Below, piece after piece: positions 13,718-26,600 of a DNA stretch of 64,000 bases. Positions within the stretch are counted from its first letter, which is position 1. Every line of letters begins with the position of its first letter. Under the pieces are notes generated by a model that was not told the origin of the DNA, made no database searches, and saw nothing but the letters and a program-made list of their open reading frames with translations. The translations under genes were made by a program, and so were the position numbers. Origin of the DNA: Adineta vaga (taxonomy: Eukaryota > Rotifera); contig CP075493.1 of NCBI GenBank assembly GCA_021613535.1, forward strand, positions 9,052,001 to 9,116,000, read 5' to 3'.

Positions 13718-15475
13718 TTATTCAATGGTATAATAATTTTCTTGTGTTTTGCATAGATTGGTTATTTTAAATATGTTATAAAGTCCCATATTTTGATTTG
13801 AACCATTAGCGAATACATAGCCACCACTCTGACGTGCTCTTCCAGCAGTAACATGATTATAATTATTATCATTGTAACAGACTTTTTGAATTTGTGTACT
13901 TGATGTAACTTCAGTAGATTTATCACTTTCTTGTCCACCTTTGACTGCCGATACTTGATATCTATATTCAGTACCAGCACTTAAACCACTATCTGTATAC
14001 GATGATACAGCAACATTTGCAATTTTATTTCCATTGCGATAAACATTATATTGTTCGGCAGTTGAACTAGCTGTCCATTGTAAACTAATTGAATTTGCTG
14101 TAGTTCCAGTGACTGACAATCCATTTGGTGTTTCAATGGCTGGTGCTTGACCTGTCGTTTTTCCAGTAACAGAATTTGATGCAGCACTTTCACTACCTTG
14201 AGTTGAAACAGCTTTGACAGTGAATGTATATGTTGAACCCGAATTTAAATTGGAATCAGTGTATGTAGTACTTGTAATAATTTGAGTGTTAGCTTTTGCT
14301 CCATTTCTGTAAACATTATAACCTGATGCATCCGTTACTTTTTGCCAAGAAAGAGTCACTGAATTGTCTTCAACTGCATCGACTTTAAGTTGAGTTGGTA
14401 CTTCAATTGGATTGAAACCACTGACAATTCGATCGATCATTTTCTTCATTGCTGTCGATTGTTTTCCACTTTTAACATTAAAATCAGTTCCATACCATCC
14501 AATCCAATCCCAACATCCATTCATATTTGGAAATGGTGCTCGAACTGTTACTGATCGTGTACTTGTTGATACTGCTTGCGGATATAAAATAATGAAATTA
14601 TTCGTATCAGCCCATCGATTATATCCAGTATTTTTCACATATTTATCACCAATTTTTTCATAGCCTTGTAAACATCCATGATATGCAATATGTAATCGAC
14701 AAACTTCACCATTAGCACAACTTTTCGGTACATAAACCCATGCAGTTATACTCATACCATTACTTCTGGCATTACTAATAAATTCTTGTTGATCAAATTC
14801 AATAAATTTTCCAGTTAATGCACCATTATTTCTTGGTTTTAAATTTCCATAAATATGTTCTAAGATAGCTCCGGCTCCATCAAATCCACAATTACTGATA
14901 TATGGACTACTTGCTGATGTGCATGGATTATTTCCGGTACCATCAAAGTCCGTTGGAAATGTATGTGCTGTTTTTAAATCTTTCTTAAACACGACATTTT
15001 CACTGGGTATAAATTGACCTTCTGTTACGTAATATTTATACAATTGATTCATTACTGATACACTTACAGTTGTATCTGATGTACCAGATATCATATAAAC
15101 TTTATGTTTAGCAAGATTTTTAATATCATCAATTTTATTTCCACTCCATGCTTTCGTATTTGAAATCGATTTTGCTACAGATGGAGTACCCGAATACATG
15201 CAACTTGTATAACTCATTTGTGCGGCACAATCATATGGACCACCGGCAACAATTCCTGCACCTTTGATTGAACTTGAAAATGCTACATGCAATTGTGTAG
15301 CAAAAAAAGCACCCGATGATAAACCAGAAATCGATGTTTCTGCAGGATCAACATTGTATGAAGCTAATTTCTATACGAAATGGGTATTATGTCAAATTCA
15401 ATTCGAATGAAACACTAGTCTTACTTCTGCTCCATAGCAACTACTTATGAATAAAAACATCCATAAGATCGACAT
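13718..15475 (-). CDS. Extracellular PHB depolymerase-type esterase with two FN3 domains, 567 aa
   Basis: Exon 1 (15475-15425) encodes a signal peptide MSILWMFLFISSCYGAE; a 54-nt intron precedes exon 2 (15370-13718), and the frame is kept. Residues about 18-340 are the catalytic alpha/beta-hydrolase of bacterial poly(3-hydroxybutyrate) depolymerases: lipase box GLSSG with Ser35, then GAGIVAGGPYDCA, and the CNGCWDWIGWYG-like end. Two fibronectin type III repeats follow (about 343-425 and 427-510, each with TYTF or EYRYQVSA strands). The C-terminal about 55 residues (CYNDNNYNHVTAGRA, GSNQNMGLYN) match the substrate-binding domain of those enzymes. This catalytic-FN3-SBD order is bacterial, and the enzyme hydrolyses storage polyester outside the cell. 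The spliceosomal intron and AT-rich codons argue for an old horizontal transfer rather than contamination. Confidence 0.92.
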
Positions 15476-16200
15476 GATTTATTTTACTGTACTAGATTCA
15501 ATTGATGTGATGTCTATATGTGAGGAAAATATCTGCAATTACTTTTTATATTAATTGTTTCAAAGATTATTTTTACGATTATTTTCAAGTTTGACATTTT
15601 TATCATTATTATTAGAGGATTAGTTTATGATAAAAGATAATAATAAATAATAATAGCTCTATTCAAGATCAATAGAAAACAAATCAATACGATAGAAGGT
15701 AAGGCACAAGAAGAATTTGCGTTTATTTTTAGAGAATATTGACTTTTTTCTTTTGATTAACAAGAGGTGTATTTCAAGTATTTATTAATAATAAATGTCA
15801 AATCAGTATTTAATCTATCATTACATTCCAAAAACATTAAAAATGATTTACAAATAGGATCTTTTTCCTACTTTATTCATTTATCTGTAGGAACTCAAAT
15901 ATGATCGAAATGACCAATAAAAAAATTTAAGATTATTTTCATTAGTTAAATGATTTTTCAAGCTAAAAAAAGAAAATTTCTCATTATACAAACGCAATTT
16001 AATTTTTAACAAATTTAATTTTTTTTCTAAAAGAATGCGATTGTTTAATATTCTTAAATAGAAATAAAATTTAGTAAAATAATTCAGAAGTTAACGGTTT
16101 TTCTCTCTAATTAACATTGCTGATTAGTGAAAGAATGTCATCGATGACTGTAAGTAAATAGAAATTCTTATCGCATTCATAGTGATCTTTATCTATATAG
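15476..16200. other. Intergenic between divergent PHB depolymerase and FG-GAP genes
   Basis: AT-rich. A possible minimal first exon (ATGTCATCGATGACT, 16137-16151) with a following GTAAGT lies at the right edge but leads to an early stop. Nothing else supported. Confidence 0.35.
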
Positions 16201-16255
16201 ACTTGTGTATCTCCTGCTCCTGAGAATGATGTGATAATTTCTTCTTAATCGAAAA

Positions 16256-17402
16256 GTATCATCAACAAATGCAGTAAAAACTACTGCTGGTATAAAATCA
16301 CTTTTTACTAAGAAAATTTTTCAATATTATTTCATACAATTTAGATACAAAAAGTACATCAAAACAAGTTTCAGATGTAACAAGTATCACATCAACATTG
16401 TCCAGTTTTGGTGAGTATTAATATTTCAAAAGTCATATCATAAGTTATATATTTTCTCTTTTGTTTATAATAGAAAAGACTTTCCTTTGTAACTATCTTG
16501 TTATACTAGACAGTGATGCAGAACGATTTATTTCATATCAATCGTATTCAACTGGTAATACACCTTGGTCATTGAATAGTGCTGATTTAAATCATGATGA
16601 TAATCTTGATATTGCTGTTGTTAATCGACGAGCTGCATCGGTGAGCATTTATTTTGGTTTCGCTAATGGTACATTTCAAAATTCTATACAATATCCAATC
16701 AAAAATAATTCCGTATTTATTACTCTCAATGATCTTAATAATGATAATAAAACGGATTTAATTGTTGTTCAAGCTGATGATAATTCGCTTGGAATCTTAT
16801 ATGGGAATGGTGATGGAAGTTTTCTGAATCGTTTGAATTTTCCTGTTGGAAGATATCCTTATTGGATTGATATCAAAGATTTAAATGATGATCAACGATT
16901 AGATATGATCGTTGTTAATGATAATGCAAAATCTGTTTATATTTTACTTCAAGATGAACATTAAAATATTGCACGAAAAGGAATTTATTCTACAGGTAAT
17001 TCTGTAACTGCTGTAGAGATTAGTTATTTAAATAATGATACATATTATGATTTTGTTGTTACCGATTATGATGATAATACAATTAGTATTTTATTTAATA
17101 TTGATAATGGGCTATTTCAACGACATGTTCGATATGCAACAGGATTATATCCTATAACCGTTCGAGGAACTGATCTGAATAATGATACATTTCTTGATAT
17201 TATTGTTGCGAATTATGGTGATAATTATTTCATGATTTTTTATAATAATGGTAATGGAATATTTCGATCACCTGTAAAAATTTATACAAAATCATCTTCA
17301 ACATCGATTATTACAAATGATTTTAATCATGATGGCAATATGGATATTGCAGTTGTTAATCAAAAAGAAAATACTTTAAATGTTTTTTTAAATCAATGTT
17401 AA
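16256..17402 (+). pseudogene. FG-GAP/VCBS propeller gene, interrupted by in-frame stop
   Basis: Exon-like pieces at about 16256-16289, 16345-16410 and 16474-17402 share one frame. The first two encode a Ser/Thr-rich stalk (TNAVKTTA, SDVTSITSTLSSF). From 16474 the protein is a chain of FG-GAP repeats with Ca-binding loops DLNHDDNLD, DLNNDNKTD, DLNDDQRLD, YLNNDTYYD, DLNNDTFLD and DFNHDGNMD, ending NVFLNQC. A TAA at 16962-16964 cuts the chain after LLQDEH, yet the same frame continues for about 145 codons with intact repeats to the stop at 17402. No convincing 5' exon with a transmembrane anchor is visible. It is either a recent pseudogene, a base-call error, or a shorter protein ending at 16964. 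It relates in type to the propeller at 51022-52157. Confidence 0.7.
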
Positions 17403-17499
17403 AAGAAAATAGTTGAATGATTTTGTCATTTTCTCAGTTCTTTTATTTTTTTTTGTTTGATGAAGAATAAAAACAACGAAAAAGTACGTTTGCTTTTCT

Positions 17500-18758
17500 T
17501 TATGTTGATGTTAATTTTTCGTTGAGAACTAATTGTGCTTTGACTGCTTGAGATAGATATTGAATCATCAAAAGATCCTTCAAACACAAAAAAAAAGATA
17601 GATATATGTTTCAAAAGTAAACAATGAAACATACGTTCATGCTAGTATTGATCATATTTTCAAGATCTTTAGCATCAACCCGTGGAACCGTATTGATTAA
17701 ATTCATTAACATTCGACCAATCTTTGGATCTGATGGCTTTTTACCTTCCTATAAGAAAATTACCTTTTGTCAAATAGAAAAAAACAGGAAAAAATACGAA
17801 CTATGATTTCATCGATATATGATGTTAAATAATTCAACATAAGTAAAAGTTTATCTAAAGCCGTTTGAACTTGATCAAGTTCACTAGGTGGTTTAACTTG
17901 AAAATCTTTACTAAATTTTCCAGCTTGAAATAAATCAACTAAATAAATTAACGAAAAAAAAACCAAACTTCTTTTTCTCTTCTGAAATTCCTCATTTTTG
18001 TATTTCATTACTTGCTGCTTTTTCTTCATCATAAGCGACGATACGAACGGGAATTGGTGTAAAAATAATTCCATGTGATTTTAATTTATCCTTATCCTTA
18101 ACACCAAATGTTGCTCTAGAATAGAACGAAAGTGAAATCTTTATTTGATTTTCATATTCTACTCTACCCCATATAAGCTTTGATTTGAAAACTTGAATCA
18201 TTTTTTAAACTTGTATCAACAAGAATATAAACCGGATTTCGTGTTTCGTGAGTATAAAATTCATGAATCAAATTCGCGCCTGATATCATATCAGAACCAG
18301 TCGAATACCTTTTAATAGAAAGAGTTTATTTGAAATAGCAATAACAATTATTATTTACCATCCGACAGTTGTTTGTGTTGAATTGACTTTTCGATAGAAA
18401 TTCGCCATTGTCGATGCGTAATCAACATTATAAAGAGCCTAAAACAGATGCAATAATGTGTTTGGTTGTTTCTTTAGAAAAACAAACTTATTTACATCAT
18501 TATGTGTTGAGTGTGGTACAACGAAACTATCAACTACTTCGATTGAATCAGCTGTACGTGTACCTAAATTGATTCGAAAATTAGAAAATTTCATTATCAA
18601 TTCGAATAAAAATGCTTTTTTTCTTCAATCTTACCTAGCAATGTTCCAAGAATAGTATCGAATTTTTCACTTCGACGTTCATATGCATGAACAATATTGA
18701 ACAAAGCCACCGGATGGATGTTCACTTCAAAATTATTACTTGCCAATGTTAATGCCAT
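17500..18758 (-). CDS. EIF3F: Translation initiation factor eIF3 subunit F, 281 aa
   Basis: Eight exons: 18758-18635, 18563-18496, 18438-18359, 18308-18168, 18115-18012, 17938-17802, 17748-17635, 17577-17500; all junctions keep frame. The N-terminal MPN domain starts NNFEVNIHPVALFNIV and includes ERRSEKFDTILGTLLG, VGWYSTG and YILVDTSL. The C-terminal helical part includes KDLENMINTSMNDLLMIQYLSQAVKAQL, split over the last two exons. eIF3f is a non-catalytic MPN subunit of the eIF3 complex that loads mRNA onto the 40S ribosome. The protein lacks the long Pro/Ala-rich N-terminal extension of mammals (357 aa). The ATG directly follows TTTTTTAG, and the upstream gene DCAF4 ends only 56 nt away on the same strand. 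The 3' end faces the FG-GAP gene at 98 nt distance. Confidence 0.95.
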
Positions 18759-18814
18759 CTAAAAAATAGTATAATACATTTATACATTCTCTGAGAATAG
18801 TAAAATATATATTA

Positions 18815-20232
18815 TTATATCAATCCAGCTATACGACAGTATTCTGGATGATAGATTCCTAAGATAGGAATTTTATCAAAAGAAGTTATAGAACATTTTG
18901 CTGGTGTATTTATAAATGTTCTAGGTATTGGACATCTTAAACGATTTAATAGTCGACTAGAATTCAAGTCCCAAATGTGAACAATATGATACTGTGAACA
19001 CGTCGCAATAAAATGTTCACTATTAGTATCAATTGTAAATGAAAAATGTGGATTATTTGGTGATGTCGATGAAGATAGATCATAAGTTAACAACGGTTTT
19101 GTTGGTATTCGTAAATCAATTAAATTAATACGTTCATCATATGAACTTGTAAGTATACAGTTTGGTTTCGTTTGTAAACATTGAATTGTTGAACAAAGAA
19201 TTGGTATTCGAATGGATGATGAACGATTTGATTGTCGAATATCCCATTGTTGAAATTGATGTCCATTTGTTGTATATAAAATATTCGAATTTTCGTAGGA
19301 AAATTTCATATCATTTAGCGTCACACGTCGAATAGGTACACGTAATGTACAAATTGATTGAAATGTTTTTAAATCATAGATATAAACAAAATTATTGATA
19401 TTAAAAGCAAAAGAATCAAGTGATTTGGAATAACAACATGGACCAGAACATTTGATTAATAATGGTGAACTATGCGTGACTGTTGAAGATGATAATTGAA
19501 TTGTTTGACAATTTTCTTTATAATAATATTTCGGTGCAGATGGATTTGTTGATAACATTGATAATGTATTTGGTGTTGGAGTTGATGAAAATTGAAGAAG
19601 ACGAATACTAACATGATTTTCATCATGTAACAATGTTGTAGACATGAATGGAGACGATGCATTAATGAAGTAAGATGAACGATGATCATCGATTGGATTT
19701 GTTTGTAATTGATATGTATAATTTGGTTGTTTGAGTAGATTCAAATATAATTTATAGTTTATCATTTGAATACATTGACCAGCAGGTGTAATTATCATTT
19801 CATAGTTAACATAAGAATCCAGTGAATGTTCAATAGAAAATGATGAAGAATTATCAAGGAAACATGTTGGTGGAAGTTTTTCAATAAAATTTGAGCGAAT
19901 ATGATTATGACAAAATTCTAAATAGAAAGAGAGAAGTTTCTCAAGTTAACAAACACAAAAGGCTCAAAATTACCAACTGATTTTTGACCATATTCTCTCT
20001 GTCGAAGTAAAGATAAACGAGATTTAATTAATCTTTTCTTTTCTTTATATCGTTGAGAACATTGTTTTGAAGGAGAATTTAGTAGATCAAGTTGTTTGTT
20101 AGTCAATTGTTCTTGTCGAGCTCGATTATTGATAGCACGAGCACTAGGAACAGTATTTGATGGTTGAGACGTTATACGATAATAACGTCGTTGAACTGCA
20201 TCATAATAAAAACCAGGTATGTCCGAAGACAT
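18815..20232 (-). CDS. DCAF4: DCAF4-like WD-repeat protein, 453 aa
   Basis: Two exons: 20232-19974 and 19917-18815, in frame. It starts MSSDIPGFYYDAVQRRYYRI, the short IPGFYYD...RYYRI element typical of DCAF4 (WDR21), a substrate receptor of the CUL4-DDB1 ubiquitin ligase. A basic helical stretch (QRYKEKKRLIKSRLSLLRQ) follows. The second half carries degenerate WD40 repeats: NFVYIYDLKTFQSICTLRVP, YTTNGHQFQQWDIRQ, ILTSSYDERINLIDLR and HIVHIWDLNSSRLLNRL. Length is near the human protein (495 aa). The 56-nt gap to EIF3F suggests co-transcription. The upstream side has CATTTTATTAG about 15 nt before the ATG, a possible trans-splice acceptor. Confidence 0.85.
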
Positions 20233-20550
20233 TAGATGTAAATTTTGTCTAATAAAATGTACGGACGGAAGGTGTGTTAAAACTTACGAAAGATGGAAAT
20301 GGTCTTTTGTGGAACAGAGAATAAGATTGGATAAATGATGGACTTCATCGATCATCTAAATAGATGTCGCTAAGTTTTTGTCTGAATAAAACTGAATCGT
20401 ATATTTAATCTATTTCATGTTATATAGTAGTAATATATAGAAATGTATATTTAATTAATTCAAGGCAAGAAATAGAGAAGGCATACAATAAAATACTTTT
20501 CGAAAATTCGTTTTTATATGTCTACAGATTATTGTACAGTCTACATGAAT
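20233..20550. other. Intergenic, DCAF4 to GH18 gene
   Basis: About 318 nt, AT-rich. It presumably holds the 3' untranslated end of the chitinase-like gene and the DCAF4 leader. Nothing else seen. Confidence 0.4.
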
Positions 20551-22850
20551 TCAAATATACGAAGCCATATTTGTTGGTAAAAGTGATAAAGAATTTCTTA
20601 TATATGGATATGTACCATTATTACAAAACACACCATTAAAATCATCCATATCAACTAAATCAAAATCGAATTATTGAAATAATTTATTTCTCAATAAACT
20701 ACATACGTGACCAAACAAATAATCCGCCTAAATTATTTGCTACAGCATAGGCTGCTCGTTTTTGTATATTTTCAAGTGTATCATATGATATCCAATCACG
20801 ATCTTTATACATATATTCAGATTCTGATCCATCAGGTACTGAATTCTTTATCCATCGAGGATCTGATTGAAGTAAACAGATCTACATGTACAACAGAAAC
20901 AACAAGAGTAAAAAAAGAACGCAATTTCGATATTGAAAATTATACTTCAAAATAGGATAGAAAACCAGCACTGCGCGTAAATGGACCTTCTGTACCGTTA
21001 CCAATTGTTGGCGAACGAAGTTCATTTTGATCAGCACGTGCTAATAGGAAAGTTCGTGCAAATAACGGAATACCCAGAACAAGTTTATGAGCAGGTGCAC
21101 CACTTTTCAACCAAATCGAAATACCAAAATCCTCAAAAAGAAAATATCAATTCAAATGAATGAATCAATTCAGTTATTTCCTCCACTTACTTGATTAAGC
21201 ACTGCTTCTGTACCCGTTTCATCAAAACGTCTGTATAAAGGAGCATTTAAACCTGTATGATTTTGCCATGCTCCATGAAAATCACTAGAGCAAATTCTCT
21301 CATCAATATTTACAACTATGAAATGCACTTACTATGTCATAATATTAATAAAATCTAAAATTCTAAATAAAGGAGAAAAAAAAGAATGAATAAAATCATT
21401 AAGATCTAAATGTATCTACTTAGCAATTTTATCGATTTCATAACTATTTGACACAATCTCTTGATTAGCTGCTACTGCTGCTGCAAGTAATAATCTTGGT
21501 TGTCCAGTAACAATCGATTGTGCTATAGCTGCCTCTTTAAATTCCTATAGAAAAAAGACAACCTGATATTTCTTTTTTTCTTCATAAACAATCTCACTTG
21601 AAAAAACATGGTTAAATAATATTTGTCATCAGGTAATCCACCACGTATACTTGGATATTCCCAATCCACTTCAAAACCATCAAAATTATGTTTATGTAAA
21701 AAACTAGAAAGAAAATCAACATCGAAAAGCTCTGCTTTCATTTTCAATTTTGAAACCTACTTAATCGTATCAAAAATAAATCTTCGTCGTTTAGCACTAT
21801 CGTGTACCATAATTGAAAATGCATACGATTTCATATTCCAACCGCCAACACCCAGTAATGTTTTCAATTTAGGATTACGTTTTTTCAAAGCATTTACACG
21901 ACGATAGAGATCTATTTAAAGCGATGAAAGTTGCTTATTGAAAAGAATATTTACTCGAACTACCTTCATCATTATCTTCAACTTTTCGAATAAGAAATGT
22001 TTCATTACTAATGTATGCGAATGCATAAATAATATGTGTACAAAGAAATGGATCAATATGTTCCGGTTCAAATTTTGCTGAATCAGTTCGATATTGTGAC
22101 CAATTGGTAAAATAACAAATTTTCTTGTATTTTAATTCATCTACAAAAAGAATGAATCTGATGGATAAATAGAAAGAAAAAAAAAAGATGTCTTACCTTC
22201 GCATAGGCGTAGGATAAGGATGTTCAACTGAGAAATAATTCAGTTTAGAATTTATTGATGATTTTGAATCGGATACTGATTTATCATCTAATTCCATAAG
22301 TGGTTGACCATTGGACCAAAAAATACCTCCAGCACGTTCCATACGCTAGGATAGACAATAGAATCTTCTGTTTAATTTCTCTATATTTTATTACTTCATG
22401 AAAAAATTTTTTAATCGAAAATGGTTCTTCTAGATCTGTAATCAATCTCCGAGCATCTGAAACTGGATTTGATACAACAAAATTAGAAATTTTCTCCCAT
22501 TGAGTTTCATCAGTTGATAAAGAAGAAGATGGATTAAACGTAGCCGTATTTGAAAATGAAATTAAACATTGTTGTAATTTTTCATCAAAAATTGTTCCAT
22601 CTGGACAACGATATAATGACCAACTATTTAGACCAATATAATTAAGTGCACATGGATAATACTGTGAAGGATTATTACGATAAGCACATAAACGAGGTGA
22701 TTCTATGAAAGAAAAATGATTCGATCAAGATCAACACTAACAAGAAAAAGGATCAGATTGCTTACGAGATAATTGTTGAGCAATTAATCGATGATTTAAT
22801 AAATAAGAATAAGAAAAAACGAGAATGAACATGAAATACTCACGAATCAT
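20551..22850 (-). CDS. GH18 chitinase-like protein, active-site motif retained, 568 aa
   Basis: Twelve exons join in frame: 22850-22766, 22702-22395, 22345-22197, 22157-21964, 21911-21761, 21703-21598, 21544-21420, 21362-21333, 21284-21191, 21131-20946, 20881-20707, 20654-20551. A signal peptide ([18 protein letters not shown]...) is followed by a short Cys-rich, chitin-binding-like segment ([32 protein letters not shown]). The GH18 barrel starts about residue 192 with [13 protein letters not shown]. The active-site strand reads [11 protein letters not shown], i.e. DxxExDxE with Asp309 and the acid/base Glu311 present (the usual first Asp of DxDxE is Glu). INIMTYDFHGAW and GLFVWSLDMDDFNG are the other family strands. 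It likely cleaves chitin outside the cell. No C-terminal chitin-binding domain. It is divergent with the next GH18 gene. Confidence 0.93.
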
Positions 22851-23623
22851 GATTGCATTATGATATAAATTCGAATTATAAGTATTTATACTAGAAGAAA
22901 TCGATAGAGATACTTTTTTTGACCAAGAAAGATCAGATACAATTTCTTTTCTTTTTTTTTCTTCTGTTCTTTCTTCTTTAATCAATTCTTGATTACATCA
23001 TTGAATCTATTGGTCATTCGTATCGAGGACGAAAAATGTCAACACGAAAATCAATAGAATACTTTGGAAAAAAAACGAAAGAATATGTGCCTATCGATAA
23101 AAATTCATCATGTATAAGCAAAAGTATTTTTTCATTTTCTCATTTTTGATGAACACTTTAGTATTGTGAACTAGTGTATATATATATATATATGTGCATG
23201 TATCTTCAAACAAGGTCATTACTGTTCTTCAAATAAAACCTGCATTGGTTACATTCTCATATTTCTTATTGTTTCGATTAGGATCAAATTCCTTTCTCTA
23301 TGTGAATGGACATTTGTTTTATAGCATATAAATAGTTAACATTCGGTTGAATGAAAAAAGTTTGCTTGAACTGATTTGTCATACACTGTATGTATATATA
23401 TATATATGTTTGTGTAAGTAGATGACATTTGATGTTCAATTGTGTATGTACCAGTTTGTGTATGCATAGTTTAAGCTATTGACACGCGGATCGTTTGTAC
23501 GACGAATGCATTTGTTTGATTTGTGAGTAATACCTTTTTTGTTCAAGCGAACTAAAGATAGTTAATTGTATTGCATCGTGTCTACACTACGAATTGTCAT
23601 TGTCTTAGATTTTTGTTCTCAAT
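22851..23623. promoter_or_regulatory. Shared divergent upstream region of the two GH18 genes
   Basis: About 770 nt separate the two opposite start codons. It contains two TA/TATG microsatellite runs (23177-23193 and near 23392-23408). GTCATTGTCTTAG lies 15 nt before the right-hand ATG and may be a trans-splice acceptor. A shared bidirectional promoter is an inference from the layout only. Confidence 0.4.
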
Positions 23624-26600
23624 ATGAATTTAAATATCCGTCAATATTATTCATTGGTGTATCATCTTCGTTTTGTTTTTATCTTGATCATTATCGAACA
23701 AATAAAGATTATTGATGCAAATCAGATAAGTATGTTACAGAATTCGATTGAAAGATTGAATTAGGACGATCGAGAAATTTAGATTTGAAACAATCCTATT
23801 GTCGAGATCTTCGTGATTGTCAAACATATTTTCCCTGTGCAGTTTTTTCCAGTGGTTTTAGTTATTTATATGTTATTAAACGTTGTCAAAATGAACAAAT
23901 TTTTGATGAAACGAAACAGAAATGTGTTAAAAATACATTCCTTGATCCGACATGTTCAAAAAAGTTTCCCAATAGGAAATCACGTGTAACAACTAAACGT
24001 CCTTCGAAAATTGAACAGATCGAACATCTAACAAGTGCAGCACGAAAAAACATCAAGGTTTCACTTCGTTCATCATCGATCAATCAATTAAAAAGAAAAA
24101 ATATCGATATTGAACAAGTCGAAACAACTACTGAATCTTTAGTTCAATTATTTGATCATCAAATAAATGATAATAATCCGAAAATTCATCGAGTTTGTTA
24201 CATTACTAACTGGTCACAATATCGTCCAGGTGAAGCTAAATTTGAACTTGAATATATTGATCCGTTTATGTGCACACATATTATCTATGCGTATGCAACT
24301 GTCAATACAGATAAACCAGAAATTATTCCTATACAAAAAGAAGATATTGGTAGATGGATTTTTTGTTTTGTGGTAAACAACTTATTTATTCATTTGTATT
24401 TTAGAACATTATCGAGAACTTGCTCTTTTGAAAAAAACCAATCCAGATTTGAAAATTTCGATTCGATTAGGAGGAAAAAGTGGTCTTTATACTCGATATC
24501 TTAAACGATCAAAAAGTGCTTCACAACTTGTTCGAAGTCTTATTTGGTATTGTTTTGGTTTTCTTTCTTCTTATCAGGATGAATTCATTTGAAATATAAA
24601 TAGGTATATGCAATCATATGGATTCGATGGAGTTGATGTAGCTTTAGAATTTCCTGATGATGCTGTTCCAGAAGATAAAGTAGCATTGACAACTTTGTTA
24701 GAAGTTTGTTAAATTTTAAGAACAACTATAGAAAGAAGATTGAATGTTTGCTTTTTTTCTGCTGTAGGAAATTACAAAACAGAAACGATTAATGCCACAA
24801 ATGATTGTGACCTTAACTGTAGCACCATTTATTGATCATTTATCGAAAGTATATGATGTTCAAAAAATTGAAAAGTAATCTTCTTTTTCTAATCTTTTTA
24901 ATCACATATTATATCTTTATGTTTTTAATAGATTAGTAAACTATGTCAATTTAATGACATTTGATCTTTATGGTAAATAGAATAGATTGAATTTGTTATG
25001 ATGAAATTGACCTTTCCATTCTATAGGTCCATGGGACGAAAAAACAGGTGTGTCTGCACCATTGTATCATCAACCATATCAAGCCGAATCAGAATCAATT
25101 CGAAATGTGGTAAGACAAATGAATATATATTTACTGTTTCTTGTTTTTATTTGATCATGGATTTATTTGTAGGACGGATTGGTTAAATTGTGGTTAAGTC
25201 TTGGCGTACCACGTGAAAAAATCCTGATCGGTATACCAACTTTTGGTCGATCATTTACTTTAACTAGTTCACAAAAAGGTCTTCATGCACCAGGTACAAC
25301 TAATTTAGATTTATTGTTAATGAAAAAATACGATTGTCTATTTAGTCAATGGTCCAGGTTATCCTGGTCGATATACGAAAACGCGAGGTTTTCTTTCATA
25401 CTTTGAAGTAAGAAACCTTTCCTTTTCTTCTATATCTTTTCGAATATATGTACATAAAACTTCGTAGATATGTGAAAAACAAAGATTAAAAAGTTGGCAA
25501 AAAGTATGGTTAGATGCTGAGAAAGCTTGGTATATGACTAGTGGTGATCAATGGATTGGATACGAAGATGTAGATTCAGCCATATTGAAAGTAAGATGCG
25601 AATAAAGAATTTATAAACGGATTCAATATTTGTTCGAATTAGGCACAATATGCGAAAGGAGAACAATTAGCTGGTGTATTCATATGGAGTGTTGATAATG
25701 ATGGTACGTGAGGTATTAATAAAATAGTAATTGTAAGAAAGATTAGAAGAAAACAAACATATTAAACATAATATAAATGAGCAGGCTATGGAGAACATCA
25801 TATTCTGAGTAGAATCTATTCAGTAAAAAATTATTTATCTGATTATTAAAAGAATAGATGATGATGATGATGATGATAATGTAATTGAAATGAAATATTG
25901 ACTCCGATGAATAATTATTATTTTTTTACGTTTAGAATTCTCTGGTTTCTTCTGTAATACTGAACCATTTCCAATTACTCGTCAAGTGTTTGCTACACTG
26001 AATCTACCAGTACCAGTGACTAGTGCTCCAGCTATTGCTCTTCAATCACGTTTACCAGCTGCTACACCTATTCGTTTTGTTAATGTACAATCTCAACCAT
26101 CTTCTGCATCTGGAATGTTACCAATAAATATACAAAAATTATTAAATGCTCTCAATGTTCTATCAGGTACAACACGTTATGCACATCTCATTGAAACGAC
26201 GCCAGCACCACCGCCACCTCCAGTTGCACATCAAACCTACAATGCAGAATATATCTGTGGTCGTCATCGAATGAGTCGTAATGGAATTCATCGTGATCGT
26301 ACAAATTGTTCAATATTTTACTATTGTGAAGGTGATGATTTAAATTCTTTACGTTATCATATATTTTTTTGTCCACCTGGTCTGGAATTTTCCATGGATG
26401 GTTGTACTTGTGATTGGCCAACAGGTCATTCATGTCAATCAGGTGGTGATACGTTCTGTGTGTCACTTTCAGCTACAACAACGACGACAACAACAATTCC
26501 AACACCTTATATTCCGCAATCAGCAATCGATACATTAAGTAATCTTGGTCAATTATTAGATATATCAGATGGTCGAACATCAACTTTTGATTGTTCTGGT

